Shown here: positions 27,201 through 35,855 of the stretch, one piece after another
Numbering within the stretch: position 1 is the stretch's first letter
Layout of the letters: each line of letters begins with the position of its first letter
Assembly: GCF_040786285.1 (NCBI RefSeq)
Contig: NZ_JBFMKQ010000001.1
Span: 2,170,001-2,234,000 of the forward strand
From: Aquimarina sp040786285
GTDB taxonomy: Bacteria > Bacteroidota > Bacteroidia > Flavobacteriales > Flavobacteriaceae
Direction of reading: 5' to 3'
DNA: 64,000 nucleotides
Position numbers and translations under genes: made by a program
The notes under the pieces: generated by a model
What the model saw: the letters and a program-made list of their open reading frames with translations, nothing else
Database searches by the model: none
Told to the model about the DNA's origin: nothing

Positions 27201-29252
27201 ATGAAAACTCAAGTACTCTTACCTTTATTTTTACTTTTTATGCTTTTTACATCAGTTGCTCAAAACAGAGGAGATGTAATTAGCACAGAACTCTTAGTGT
27301 CCTGGACTCCGGATGAACAACAGGAATACATGAAATCTAAGCTTGGCTCTGATCTGCCAATTGACGAAAACCTTATTAACTTAATACTAGATGCTTTAGC
27401 TAATGGAGTATATCCTTATGATGTAAATATTTATAAAGTGAGATACTGGACTCAGGATTTGTTTGGAGCAATGGTACAGGCAACCGGTGCTATGACTGTA
27501 CCTCAAAACAATCACGGTAAAACAATGATCATATTCGGGAGAGGTCATGTATATGATGAAGCTGATGTATTCTCTAACCTAAGAGGCGGAGGAGGAAGTG
27601 ACTTATTTGCAACTGCCTACAGTATGGTCGATTTTATAACACTGGTTCCTGATTATATAGGCTGTGGTGATGGAGAAGGAAGAGAGAAAGCTTTTAATCA
27701 CAATGAAGGGGCTAATGCTATGGTGGATATCTATAGAGCAGGTTTAAAGGTCACGAACTCAATGGGTATTAAGCGTAACGGACAAGTCTTTGTCGGTGGT
27801 TATTCTCAAGGAGGAGGAAATGCTATGGCAACCCTAAAATATCTTCGAGAAACAGGATTGTTATGGAGCGAACTCCCGGTTCATAATGCAATTTTTGGTG
27901 GTGGACCTTATGATTTTGGTAATACTACTTTAAATTATTCTGTGACAGTAGAAGAAACTATTGATCCTGAATATTATTTTATGTTCGTTAGAGGAGCGAA
28001 AGATGCAGGGTATGATGTTTATGATAATCCATATGATAAAATCAATCCAGAATACTGGGATGAATGGGATTATTATATCGAAAACGACATTATCAGAAAA
28101 GAGAATATACCTACACGTTGGAGAGAAATGTTTAGACCTGAAGCTATTGAAGAATTATCTGATCCTAACGGTCCACTTTTTCAATATGCCAGAACTCTGG
28201 ATGTTTTTGACTGGGATAATCATATTTCTATTTTATTAACTTATGGTAGTGGTGATAAAGAAGTTCCTTATCAGAATTCTATAATTGCCAGAGATGCTAT
28301 ACGAAATAATGTGCCATGGTATAATTTCTGGAGACGTTGGATTATTAATACGAGAGACTTTGGAGAAGATGTTGATCATAGAGGTGCTGGAGCATTTACG
28401 TTATTAAACTCTATTATTGAGTTTGGGCTTCATCGTAATGCACATAATGCCGTAAATGTGAATAATTATATTAATGGAGCCAAGAACCAAGAGTTAACAC
28501 CAGAACCACTTTTGACCACTAATTTAAGTGCTATTACTCCTCGAGTAGAATTAAATGCAAGGACAACCGAAAAAGCGAAGCGTAATATTTCAGATGTTAA
28601 AATTACGGCTATATCGACAAAAAATAATTACCAAAAAACGAGCATACAAGGTAATATGATAGATATGTCATCGTATAAGTCAGGTATGTATTTAATCGAA
28701 GCCAAAGTAGATGGAGTTAGAAAAACTGAGCTATACTATCGTCCTAAGTTAGATGTAGTAGCTCCTGGTAATAATTATTATTACCCACTTCAAAAAAGAC
28801 AAGGAATTTGGATATTGGACATTAATAACCTGAAAAATGCAATCACGGTCAATGTCTTTGATAAGAAGTTGCAGCTAGTTAATTCCTTCTCTGTAAAAGA
28901 GAAAAAACAAGTAGTGTTAGCTGGAATAAAAACTGGAACCTATACTGTCGAAGTATTAACCAATGAAAGAGCATATTACCTAGAGTTAAAAAATACATCT
29001 GGAGTTAAAAATGATAATAGTATCCTTTATCTTCAAAGATCAAATGAAATACTACTTTCATTGCAAAATACTAAGACCGCTCTTCTTGAAGTCTATGATA
29101 TTAGGGGAAGGGTTGTGCAATCGGTATCTGATTTTACAAATCAACCTTATAAGATTTCATTAAAACCTGGGTTGAAAACTGGAATTTATATTGTAAAAGC
29201 ATTTTTGACTAATGGTACGAACCTTACGCATAAGATTGTTATACGCCAATAA
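27201..29252 (+). CDS. secreted alpha/beta hydrolase (lipase/esterase-like) with T9SS sorting domain
   Basis: The 683-residue protein has a signal peptide (to about residue 20, TSVAQ). An alpha/beta hydrolase domain follows (about 40-430) with nucleophile motif VGGYSQGGG (Ser about 202). The layout, with VPDYIGCGDGEGREKAFNHNEG before the nucleophile, resembles secretory-lipase-type and other large esterases. Asp and His of the triad are likely around LLTYGSGDKEVPYQNS and DVDHRGAGAF, but this is less certain. A beta-rich region and a C-terminal T9SS domain (LEVYDIRGRVVQ ... GIYIVKAF ... HKIVIRQ) follow. It begins 122 bp after the MFS gene with no visible TetR site, so membership in the regulon is uncertain. 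Confidence 0.8.
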   Translation: MKTQVLLPLFLLFMLFTSVAQNRGDVISTELLVSWTPDEQQEYMKSKLGSDLPIDENLINLILDALANGVYPYDVNIYKVRYWTQDLFGAMVQATGAMTVPQNNHGKTMIIFGRGHVYDEADVFSNLRGGGGSDLFATAYSMVDFITLVPDYIGCGDGEGREKAFNHNEGANAMVDIYRAGLKVTNSMGIKRNGQVFVGGYSQGGGNAMATLKYLRETGLLWSELPVHNAIFGGGPYDFGNTTLNYSVTVEETIDPEYYFMFVRGAKDAGYDVYDNPYDKINPEYWDEWDYYIENDIIRKENIPTRWREMFRPEAIEELSDPNGPLFQYARTLDVFDWDNHISILLTYGSGDKEVPYQNSIIARDAIRNNVPWYNFWRRWIINTRDFGEDVDHRGAGAFTLLNSIIEFGLHRNAHNAVNVNNYINGAKNQELTPEPLLTTNLSAITPRVELNARTTEKAKRNISDVKITAISTKNNYQKTSIQGNMIDMSSYKSGMYLIEAKVDGVRKTELYYRPKLDVVAPGNNYYYPLQKRQGIWILDINNLKNAITVNVFDKKLQLVNSFSVKEKKQVVLAGIKTGTYTVEVLTNERAYYLELKNTSGVKNDNSILYLQRSNEILLSLQNTKTALLEVYDIRGRVVQSVSDFTNQPYKISLKPGLKTGIYIVKAFLTNGTNLTHKIVIRQ

Positions 29253-29284
29253 GTAATCCAAACAGATTAATTGTTAAACTATTT

Positions 29285-29320
29285 AGACCTGATCGATATA
29301 AAAATCTATCAGGTCTTTTT
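29285..29320 (+). terminator. intrinsic terminator after the T9SS alpha/beta hydrolase
   Basis: AGACCTGAT / ATCAGGTCT is a 9-bp perfect stem followed by TTTT, 32 bp after the stop codon. Confidence 0.88.
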
Positions 29321-29364
29321 ATGTGAATTGGTAGTTCAATTTTCTTTCTTCTTCTTTTAAAAGT

Positions 29365-30300
29365 TTAAAATGGAAGTTTCTCCAGGTCAACATTTCCACC
29401 CGAAAGGATGATTCCAACTTTTTTATTTTTGAAATATTCTTTTTCTCTTAACAAAGCTGCAAAAGGTACTGCACAAGAAGGTTCGATAATAATTTTCATA
29501 CGTTCCCATATCAATCGCATGGCAGATATGATTTCATTTTCTTCAACCCGAATAATTTTAGTAACATGCTTTTTTATGATAGGAAAATTAATATCCCCCA
29601 ATTGAGTTTTCAGTCCATCAGCAATAGTATTCGTCGTTTCGTTATGTTCAATTTTTCCACTTTGTAGAGAACGAAAGGCATCATCAACTTCAAAAGGTTC
29701 GCCACCAATAACCTTGCAATGATTACCATAAAAATTTGCAGTTAGCGCTGTACCGGCAATTAATCCACCTCCTCCAATGGGAGTTAAGATATAATTTAAA
29801 TCAGGGTGATTCTCTAGTAATTCTATAGCAGCGGTTCCTTGTCCTAGGATCACATCCAGATCATTAGAAGGATGTATAAAAGTAGCGCCTTTTTCTTGCT
29901 CAATTCGAGCTGCAGTTTGTTCTCGGTCTTCCAGTGTAGGAAGGCATTCAATAATTATACCTCCATATCCTTTTACAGCATCTTTTTTTACCTGTGGGGC
30001 ATTAGAAGGCATCACGATATAAGCTTTTACCTCCAAACTTTGTGCTGCTAGTGATAATGCCTGGGCAAAATTACCAGAAGAATGGGTAACAACACCTTTG
30101 GCTTGTCGCTCTTTTGATAATTGTAGAATTGCATTGGCAGCCCCTCTCATTTTAAAAGCCCCCATACGTTGAAAATTCTCACACTTAAAATATAGGTCAG
30201 CTTCCGAAATTTTGTTTAATAAACGAGAGGTCAATACCGGTGTCTTGTGAATGTATGGTTTGATCCTATCGTGACAATTTTTTAATTCTTGTTTTGTCAT
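29365..30300 (-). CDS. PLP-dependent threonine/serine dehydratase (serine racemase-like)
   Basis: This 311-residue fold-type II PLP enzyme deaminates threonine or serine, or racemises serine. The cofactor Lys is in GAFKMRGA (about residue 51). THSSGNFAQALSLAA is the substrate loop and TPIGGGGLIAGTA binds the PLP phosphate. There is no C-terminal regulatory ACT domain, so it resembles catabolic TdcB/serine racemase rather than biosynthetic IlvA. It is monocistronic. The exact substrate is not settled. Confidence 0.9.
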   Translation of the reverse strand: MTKQELKNCHDRIKPYIHKTPVLTSRLLNKISEADLYFKCENFQRMGAFKMRGAANAILQLSKERQAKGVVTHSSGNFAQALSLAAQSLEVKAYIVMPSNAPQVKKDAVKGYGGIIIECLPTLEDREQTAARIEQEKGATFIHPSNDLDVILGQGTAAIELLENHPDLNYILTPIGGGGLIAGTALTANFYGNHCKVIGGEPFEVDDAFRSLQSGKIEHNETTNTIADGLKTQLGDINFPIIKKHVTKIIRVEENEIISAMRLIWERMKIIIEPSCAVPFAALLREKEYFKNKKVGIILSGGNVDLEKLPF

Positions 30301-30360
30301 CCAGGTAATTAAATTGCAATTCCCTAAAATTAATACTTTTTTACTTCATGGATTTTATGA

Positions 30361-31569
30361 CTATGCTTTATTTTTAATCCACCGAGTATATTGATATTCT
30401 TTAGTTTTTGAAGCAGTTTCCCTGTTTTTTAAACTTAAGTGATTCTTGTCGATTTGTTTACTTCTATATCCTAAAAGGTGAAAGAACTGCCTGGTAAAAA
30501 ACCGTGCAATTTTTAAATTTACAGTTAAGACATCTTTTTTGTCTGAACCCCATCGTACACCTGGTAATAAAGGTAAAACCCGATCAAAATTTATATTGCG
30601 TAAAATCGCAGATAAAGTAAGGAAGAATCTAGAGGTTCTTTTGATAACAAAAAAACCGTCATTACCTTGTTTTTGATATAATGGCATAAATATTTTTCCA
30701 TGTTTATGAGAAATGATCGGTTTACCATTACTTGTTGCTAACACTTGATTCTTTTCAATTTTTTGAAAATTCATGAATCCAGGCTCCATAGTAAAAGTAT
30801 CTGCATTATGGATCTTATGTCGCGCATAGATCTCATAAACATGTTTGTAATCCAAAGAATTAGTAGACAACCCCAGATGATAATACTCATAATTGATATC
30901 TGTTTTAGCAATGCTGCCTGCAAAAACTAAGGTAAGATAGATAAAGGATATATGATTTTGAATAGATGCTATATCATCATGTTGACCTGCTTCAAAGCCA
31001 AAAGAAACATAACCTAATTCATTAATGTAGCTTAGCAATGGTCCTTCTAAATATTCTTCGATACCAAGAATCATGGGTAAAGGATATTGCATTGTAAACT
31101 TTCGATTTAATAAACTATCATTTACCGTAAGAAAGGGTACAGTTTTACTAGACGTCGAATGTAGATCCATAAAGTAAAACGGTCCATTTTCAATTTCAAG
31201 AATTTTAAGAATGGTGTTATATATGTCTTTTTGCTGACCAATATCCCGGTTATCTTTAGGGGAAACTTCAGTGAGACTTTTTATGCTTTTAGCAGTCCAT
31301 AATCGATTTAAATCTTGCTTGTCATATCGTTTGCCTTTTTCTAGTGCCCAAAGATTACCGCTTATTGCATAGATACTTCCCAGAATAGAGATGTTTTGTT
31401 CTTGTAATTCGGTTAAGACTTTGTGTAATGCAAATACCCCAGAGGGTTCATTGCCATGTATACCTCCAAAAAAAATAAGGGTAGGGCCTTCTTCAGATCC
31501 TTTAATATGGCCGATTAATCGTTTTACTTCTAGTGTTTTATTTAATGCTTTACTATAGACTTTAATCAT
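30361..31569 (-). CDS. succinylglutamate desuccinylase/aspartoacylase family zinc deacylase
   Basis: The start at 31569 (MIKVYSKALNKTLEV, 402 residues) is preferred over one 12 bp earlier. It gives an 8-bp overlap with the upstream gene's end (ATGATTAA), so translation is probably coupled. Zinc-ligand motifs of the M14-like AstE/AspA family are visible: GGIHGNEPSG (His and Glu, about 38-45) and YFMDLHSTSSKT (His about 140). The catalytic Glu is likely in YVSFGFEAGQHDD. The enzyme should hydrolyse an N-acyl amino acid or similar amide. The coupled GCS2-type ligase suggests that one makes and the other opens related gamma-glutamyl or acyl-amino acid bonds; that is inference. Confidence 0.85.
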   Translation of the reverse strand: MIKVYSKALNKTLEVKRLIGHIKGSEEGPTLIFFGGIHGNEPSGVFALHKVLTELQEQNISILGSIYAISGNLWALEKGKRYDKQDLNRLWTAKSIKSLTEVSPKDNRDIGQQKDIYNTILKILEIENGPFYFMDLHSTSSKTVPFLTVNDSLLNRKFTMQYPLPMILGIEEYLEGPLLSYINELGYVSFGFEAGQHDDIASIQNHISFIYLTLVFAGSIAKTDINYEYYHLGLSTNSLDYKHVYEIYARHKIHNADTFTMEPGFMNFQKIEKNQVLATSNGKPIISHKHGKIFMPLYQKQGNDGFFVIKRTSRFFLTLSAILRNINFDRVLPLLPGVRWGSDKKDVLTVNLKIARFFTRQFFHLLGYRSKQIDKNHLSLKNRETASKTKEYQYTRWIKNKA

Positions 31570-33430
31570 GATCAAATGCAATTACATCTTTTATTGTAAT
31601 TATACCTACCAGATCCTGTTCTTGTAGTACTGGAAGACAACCGATTTCATGCTTTTTCATTATTTCTATCGCATTTTTTATGGTGGTTTTTGGTTGTACA
31701 GTAATTACTTTTTTTACCATGATATCTGATACAATACGCTTATCATGATTTTTTTCTTGATTCTGAATTTTTTTCACGTGATTCCATGTCAATAATCCAG
31801 AGAGTTTACCAGATTCATTTTCTACAGGAACATGATGAATGTTTTTCCATTTCATTATACTGGTTGCAAGGCTAGCCAAATCATATTCATCTACAGTAAA
31901 TAAATTAGTAGACATGATATGGCCCACTAGCGATGCATCGTCTAAAATTGTAGGAATACTTTTAATCATAGGCCAATCATGACCAGTAGATCGATTTTGT
32001 TGATTTTGGTATGTGGTTTTAGTTAGTGCACGTAGCGCACTATCTTTTTTCATGTTTTTACGAAGAAAACGATAATTTTTGACGGTCCATTCGTTTGGGG
32101 TGTTGCCTTTTGTTCGATTTTCTATAATCTTCAGTAATCTTTCTATATCGTTTCGGTCGATGTTTACTTTTTTTAATCCGGTGTATGCAATTGGCAAAAG
32201 TTCTTGTAATACGAGTTCTTGAACAGAAATTGATTTCCCCATCCATTGTAGCATGGTGCTTTTGCCCATTCTGGCGGCTTTAATAAAGTTTCCTTTAGCA
32301 TCTCTAAAATCCATGCAATCTGGCATGTTGTTGTATTTGGATGGGCGTCCGATCATTAATCCTACCCAAAATGCAAAATTTGCAACTTCATCAAGAGTAG
32401 TAGGGCCCGATGGGATGTAGCGATTTTCAATTCTAACATGGGGTTTTCCTTCACTAATACCATAACAAGGTCGGTTCCATCGATAGACTGTTCCATTATG
32501 TAAGTTAAGTGCTTGCAGCTTTGGAGTATTCCCTTTTTTCAACTCTGAAAGTGAATTAGAGGCAATATCTCGAGATAAAACAATTTTGTGATGTGCAATA
32601 TCATTTTTAAAAATCTCTATAACAGAACCTGATGCCCATTGATTACTGAAACTCACTCTGGCTCTACGATCTTTGAGAGCATAGGACGCTCTGCGTATAT
32701 CTAAACTCTGTCTGAATAATGCAATGCGGGTTTCGTTCCATAATTCTCTACCAAATAATAAGGGTGAATTAGCACATATTCCTAGAACCGGACCAGATAT
32801 TGCCTGTGCCCAATTATAGCTTGAGATAAAATCTTGAGGAGGAATTTGCAAGTGCATTTGAAAGCTAGTATTACAAGCCTCAAAAAGTACATTTTGGTGA
32901 TGTATACTTAATTCATCTACCCCTCTGATATGAAGCTCGAAATCTGTACCTCTTTGTGCTCTTAATATTTCATTAAGTATATGATACCTTGGGTTAGGAG
33001 TCATATATTCTAGTTCTAGATGACGTTTTCTGATCGTAGGCAGAATACCAGTAAGTACTATTTTAGTATCTAATTTTTCTCCTACTCCTTTAGCTTTGTT
33101 TAATAAGCGGTTTAATTCGTTTTCAACTTTTGAGAAGCAATTTGTTTTTAACTCAAGAGGATCTAGGTTAATTTCTAGATTATATTTAGCTAATTCTGTC
33201 GTAAAGTGGGAGTCGTTAATATTTTTTAATATTTCTTCTGCATTTTTTGCGGGCCTCCAATTAGAGTTGACTAAACAAAATTCTTGTTCTGCACCAATGC
33301 GAATGATGTTATCTTCTATTACCCCTTTTTCTAGCATAATTTCTAAGGCTTTTATATCATCAAGCAAATGTTCAATAAATTCGGCGCGATCTTTTCGATT
33401 TGTTTGGCGTTTTACATTGTGTTCACCCAT
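31562..33430 (-). CDS. glutamate-cysteine ligase family (GCS2-like) protein fused to a pair of CBS domains
   Basis: This 622-residue protein has two parts. Residues about 1-470 match GCS2/YbdK-type carboxylate-amine ligases: IRIGAEQEFCLVN, LEINLDPLEL, MHLQIPPQDF and RASYALKDRRARVSFSNQW are recognisable. Residues about 495-622 contain two CBS motifs (VGHIMSTNLFTVDEYD..., VSDIMVKKVITVQPKTTI...GIITIKDVIAF), which usually bind adenine nucleotides and regulate an attached enzyme. The substrate is unknown; it may form a gamma-glutamyl amide. It is translationally coupled to the deacylase that follows. Confidence 0.83.
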   Translation of the reverse strand: MGEHNVKRQTNRKDRAEFIEHLLDDIKALEIMLEKGVIEDNIIRIGAEQEFCLVNSNWRPAKNAEEILKNINDSHFTTELAKYNLEINLDPLELKTNCFSKVENELNRLLNKAKGVGEKLDTKIVLTGILPTIRKRHLELEYMTPNPRYHILNEILRAQRGTDFELHIRGVDELSIHHQNVLFEACNTSFQMHLQIPPQDFISSYNWAQAISGPVLGICANSPLLFGRELWNETRIALFRQSLDIRRASYALKDRRARVSFSNQWASGSVIEIFKNDIAHHKIVLSRDIASNSLSELKKGNTPKLQALNLHNGTVYRWNRPCYGISEGKPHVRIENRYIPSGPTTLDEVANFAFWVGLMIGRPSKYNNMPDCMDFRDAKGNFIKAARMGKSTMLQWMGKSISVQELVLQELLPIAYTGLKKVNIDRNDIERLLKIIENRTKGNTPNEWTVKNYRFLRKNMKKDSALRALTKTTYQNQQNRSTGHDWPMIKSIPTILDDASLVGHIMSTNLFTVDEYDLASLATSIMKWKNIHHVPVENESGKLSGLLTWNHVKKIQNQEKNHDKRIVSDIMVKKVITVQPKTTIKNAIEIMKKHEIGCLPVLQEQDLVGIITIKDVIAFDHD

Positions 33431-33586
33431 AGCTACTAATATTAAAAATAGAACAGACTCATAATGAGCTGTACTAACTTTAAAAATATTAGCTTTTTAA
33501 ATCAAAAAGAATGCTATTTGTCATAGTTATGTAATTATTTATGACTAATTACATTTGTGAATTGAAAAGAAAATTATATTTCTGTA

Positions 33587-34228
33587 TTATTTCTTTTTAC
33601 CTATCAAAAGCGTGTTTACACTTTCTACATTATCATGCTGAGTCCATATAATACTTGACTCTAATCCAGATTTTAGGCTTTCGATTCTGGTTGTGTCTTT
33701 AAGAAGAATCCCGGCATTAAATAGAATATTACCGGTTGGTTTTAGCAATTGAAGTATATGTTCCCAAAATTTTTCTTCATAAAAAGGTTCAGGAACCGTT
33801 TGATCAATAAAAATATCAATGATAATTAAATCGTAGTGCCTTTTGCAGTTTTCTACATAATGTAAAGCATCATCATTAATAATGCTTAGATGTTTGTTCT
33901 CTTTTAAGTCAAATTCATCTTTGGCTATTTGGATTACTGTAGCATCAATCTCTACAGCGGTAATTTTGCCTTTATAATTAAATCTGTTGTTTAGGGATTT
34001 GATAGCGCTTCCACCGCCTAATCCAAGTAATAATATTTCAGTAGTATTTTGGATTTCAATCTGGGTGAATCCGTAGTTCAGAACTTTTTCTAATGCACCG
34101 TACGAGTAATTAGCGTTTTGACTATCGAGAACTTTTATCCCATTAATCCAGGTGACTTCTAGTGTTCCATTTATTTGGGATGTTATTCTTTTTGTCAAAG
34201 GCCATATATGACTTATGATCTTTTTCAT
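33587..34228 (-). CDS. spermidine synthase-like SAM-fold protein
   Basis: I place the start at 34228 (MKKIISHIWPLTKRI, 213 residues), where the family usually begins. An upstream in-frame ATG at 34261 would add 11 residues and cannot be excluded. The Rossmann motif LLLGLGGGSAIKSL, ITAVEIDATVIQIAKDEF and YDLIIIDIFIDQTVPEPFYEEKFW match the polyamine synthase/class I methyltransferase fold. The family in flavobacteria has no proven substrate. It is 43 bp downstream of the GlcG/HbpS gene on the same strand. Confidence 0.78.
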   Translation of the reverse strand: MKKIISHIWPLTKRITSQINGTLEVTWINGIKVLDSQNANYSYGALEKVLNYGFTQIEIQNTTEILLLGLGGGSAIKSLNNRFNYKGKITAVEIDATVIQIAKDEFDLKENKHLSIINDDALHYVENCKRHYDLIIIDIFIDQTVPEPFYEEKFWEHILQLLKPTGNILFNAGILLKDTTRIESLKSGLESSIIWTQHDNVESVNTLLIGKKK

Positions 34229-34304
34229 ATACTTTTTCTCTAAAAATATCCCGGTTGTCATTTATAATGAATAACACCGGGATAGTATTTGTTAAGAAAT
34301 AAGA

Positions 34305-34703
34305 TTAGAATGCCGAAGCTCCCGCTTCTGCAACTGCATGATCATTTTCTACACTACTTCCGCTAACGCCAATAGCGCCAATGATTTCACCTTGATTATT
34401 TTTAATCGGGACACCGCCAGGAAAAGTAATTAACCCTCCATTAGAATGTTCTATGTTATATAGTGCTCCACCAGGTTGAGAAAGCCCACCGATAACTCCT
34501 GTATTCATATCAAAAAAGCGAGCTGTTTTGGCCTTTTTGAGAGAAATATCAGCAGATCCTAGCCAGGCTCCGTCCATACGCACAAATGCCAAAAGGTTGG
34601 CTCCTGCATCGACTACAGATATATTCATTTTGGTGTCTAATGCAATTGATTTTTCTTTTGCTACGGCAATAATTTTTTCGGCTTGTTCTAGAGTAATGTT
34701 CAT
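34305..34703 (-). CDS. GlcG/HbpS family haem-binding-like protein
   Basis: The 132-residue protein matches the compact GlcG/HbpS family: ITLEQAEKIIAVAKEKS at the N-terminus, ISVVDAGANLLAFVRMDGAWLGS, ALYNIEHSNGGLITFPGGVPI, and GAIGVSGSSVENDHAVAEAG at the C-terminus. Relatives bind haem or act in glycolate-linked or redox-stress functions. No signal peptide is present, so it should be cytoplasmic. It is probably co-transcribed between the aldo/keto reductase and the spermidine-synthase-like gene. Confidence 0.87.
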   Translation of the reverse strand: MNITLEQAEKIIAVAKEKSIALDTKMNISVVDAGANLLAFVRMDGAWLGSADISLKKAKTARFFDMNTGVIGGLSQPGGALYNIEHSNGGLITFPGGVPIKNNQGEIIGAIGVSGSSVENDHAVAEAGASAF

Positions 34704-34751
34704 GATTTTTTGTGTTTAAAATAAATTGAATTCAAAAGTAGCGTTTAATGT

Positions 34752-35693
34752 TCAATTCCACGATAATTTTTTACGCTCTATCCAATAATGTACTGGATCT
34801 GATTTCAAACTGTACAAGGCTTCAATTTCTTCTGAATTGAATCGAAAAGTAGCCGTTTTAAGGTTGTCACTAAGATGGTTTCGATTAGCTGCTCCGCTAA
34901 GCACCTTATAAGGTTGCAGGCTATCTAAACAAAATTGCATAGCAATAGCATCTATACCTACTTGATATTGATTAGCTAACCTCTGAAGCGTAGTATATAG
35001 TTTTTTGTATTGAGGGTATTCTTCATTTGGAAATAACCTTCCATTAGCCAAGGCTTCTTTTACAATAATTTTTTTCTTTTGTTCTTTAAGGGCGGTTGTA
35101 ACATCGGCTATACTCTGATCCAGAATATTATAGGTGACTTGAAAAGCATCAAATAATAGATTGCCATTTACTTCAACTTCTAAAGCTTTTTTAATGACAT
35201 CCGCTTGGTTGTCGCCACTTGTTGTAATCCCAATTTCAATGTTGTGTTCTTGTTTTAATTCTAGTAATCTATGAAGTACAGCTTCATTTTCTAAAACTCC
35301 AGATTCAAAAGTAGCAGAATGTATTTGATAGATTTTGAGGTGAGGTAGCAATTGTTGGGATTTTTGCCATTGCTCATTTAGTTTAGATACGCTATGTTCT
35401 TTCACCTCATGCATAGTAGCCTTAGGGTCAAAATTTGCAGTATAGGTATATCCCCATTTGGTGGCCACTTCTATAGTTGGGTCATTTTTTGATATTATCC
35501 AATCAATAAGTAATTCTTCTGCCAATCCATATCCTGGTGCAGTGTCAAAATATCGTACTCCTTGTTCATAGGCATACTCTAATGTCTGCCAACCTTTTTC
35601 ACGAAAATCTTCTATAGAAATTGACTTATTTTCTTTTTTTCTGATGTTAATGTATTGTGGTCGCCCGATCGCGGCTGTACCTAATCCTATCAT
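34752..35693 (-). CDS. aldo/keto reductase
   Basis: This 313-residue NADPH-type oxidoreductase with a TIM barrel has the AKR tetrad: Asp in VRYFDTAPGYG, Tyr in PGYG, Lys in VATKWGYTY and His in YQIHSATFESG. The C-terminal LSGAANRNHLSDNLKT segment binds the cofactor phosphate. The substrate is an unspecified aldehyde or ketone. It is first in an apparent three-gene minus-strand unit (48-bp and 43-bp gaps). Confidence 0.9.
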   Translation of the reverse strand: MIGLGTAAIGRPQYINIRKKENKSISIEDFREKGWQTLEYAYEQGVRYFDTAPGYGLAEELLIDWIISKNDPTIEVATKWGYTYTANFDPKATMHEVKEHSVSKLNEQWQKSQQLLPHLKIYQIHSATFESGVLENEAVLHRLLELKQEHNIEIGITTSGDNQADVIKKALEVEVNGNLLFDAFQVTYNILDQSIADVTTALKEQKKKIIVKEALANGRLFPNEEYPQYKKLYTTLQRLANQYQVGIDAIAMQFCLDSLQPYKVLSGAANRNHLSDNLKTATFRFNSEEIEALYSLKSDPVHYWIERKKLSWN

Positions 35694-35855
35694 AAGAGGT
35701 AGATTTTTTGCTTAGTTTCTTTGTTGTAAGATATAAATATTTGTGTATTGAAAGGTAATTTATTAGCTCACATAGTTATGAAATACATAGGACGAAAGGT
35801 TTAGTGGATTCATTTTTTTTCATACATTCATAATAACCTTAAAACCTAAAAGATT

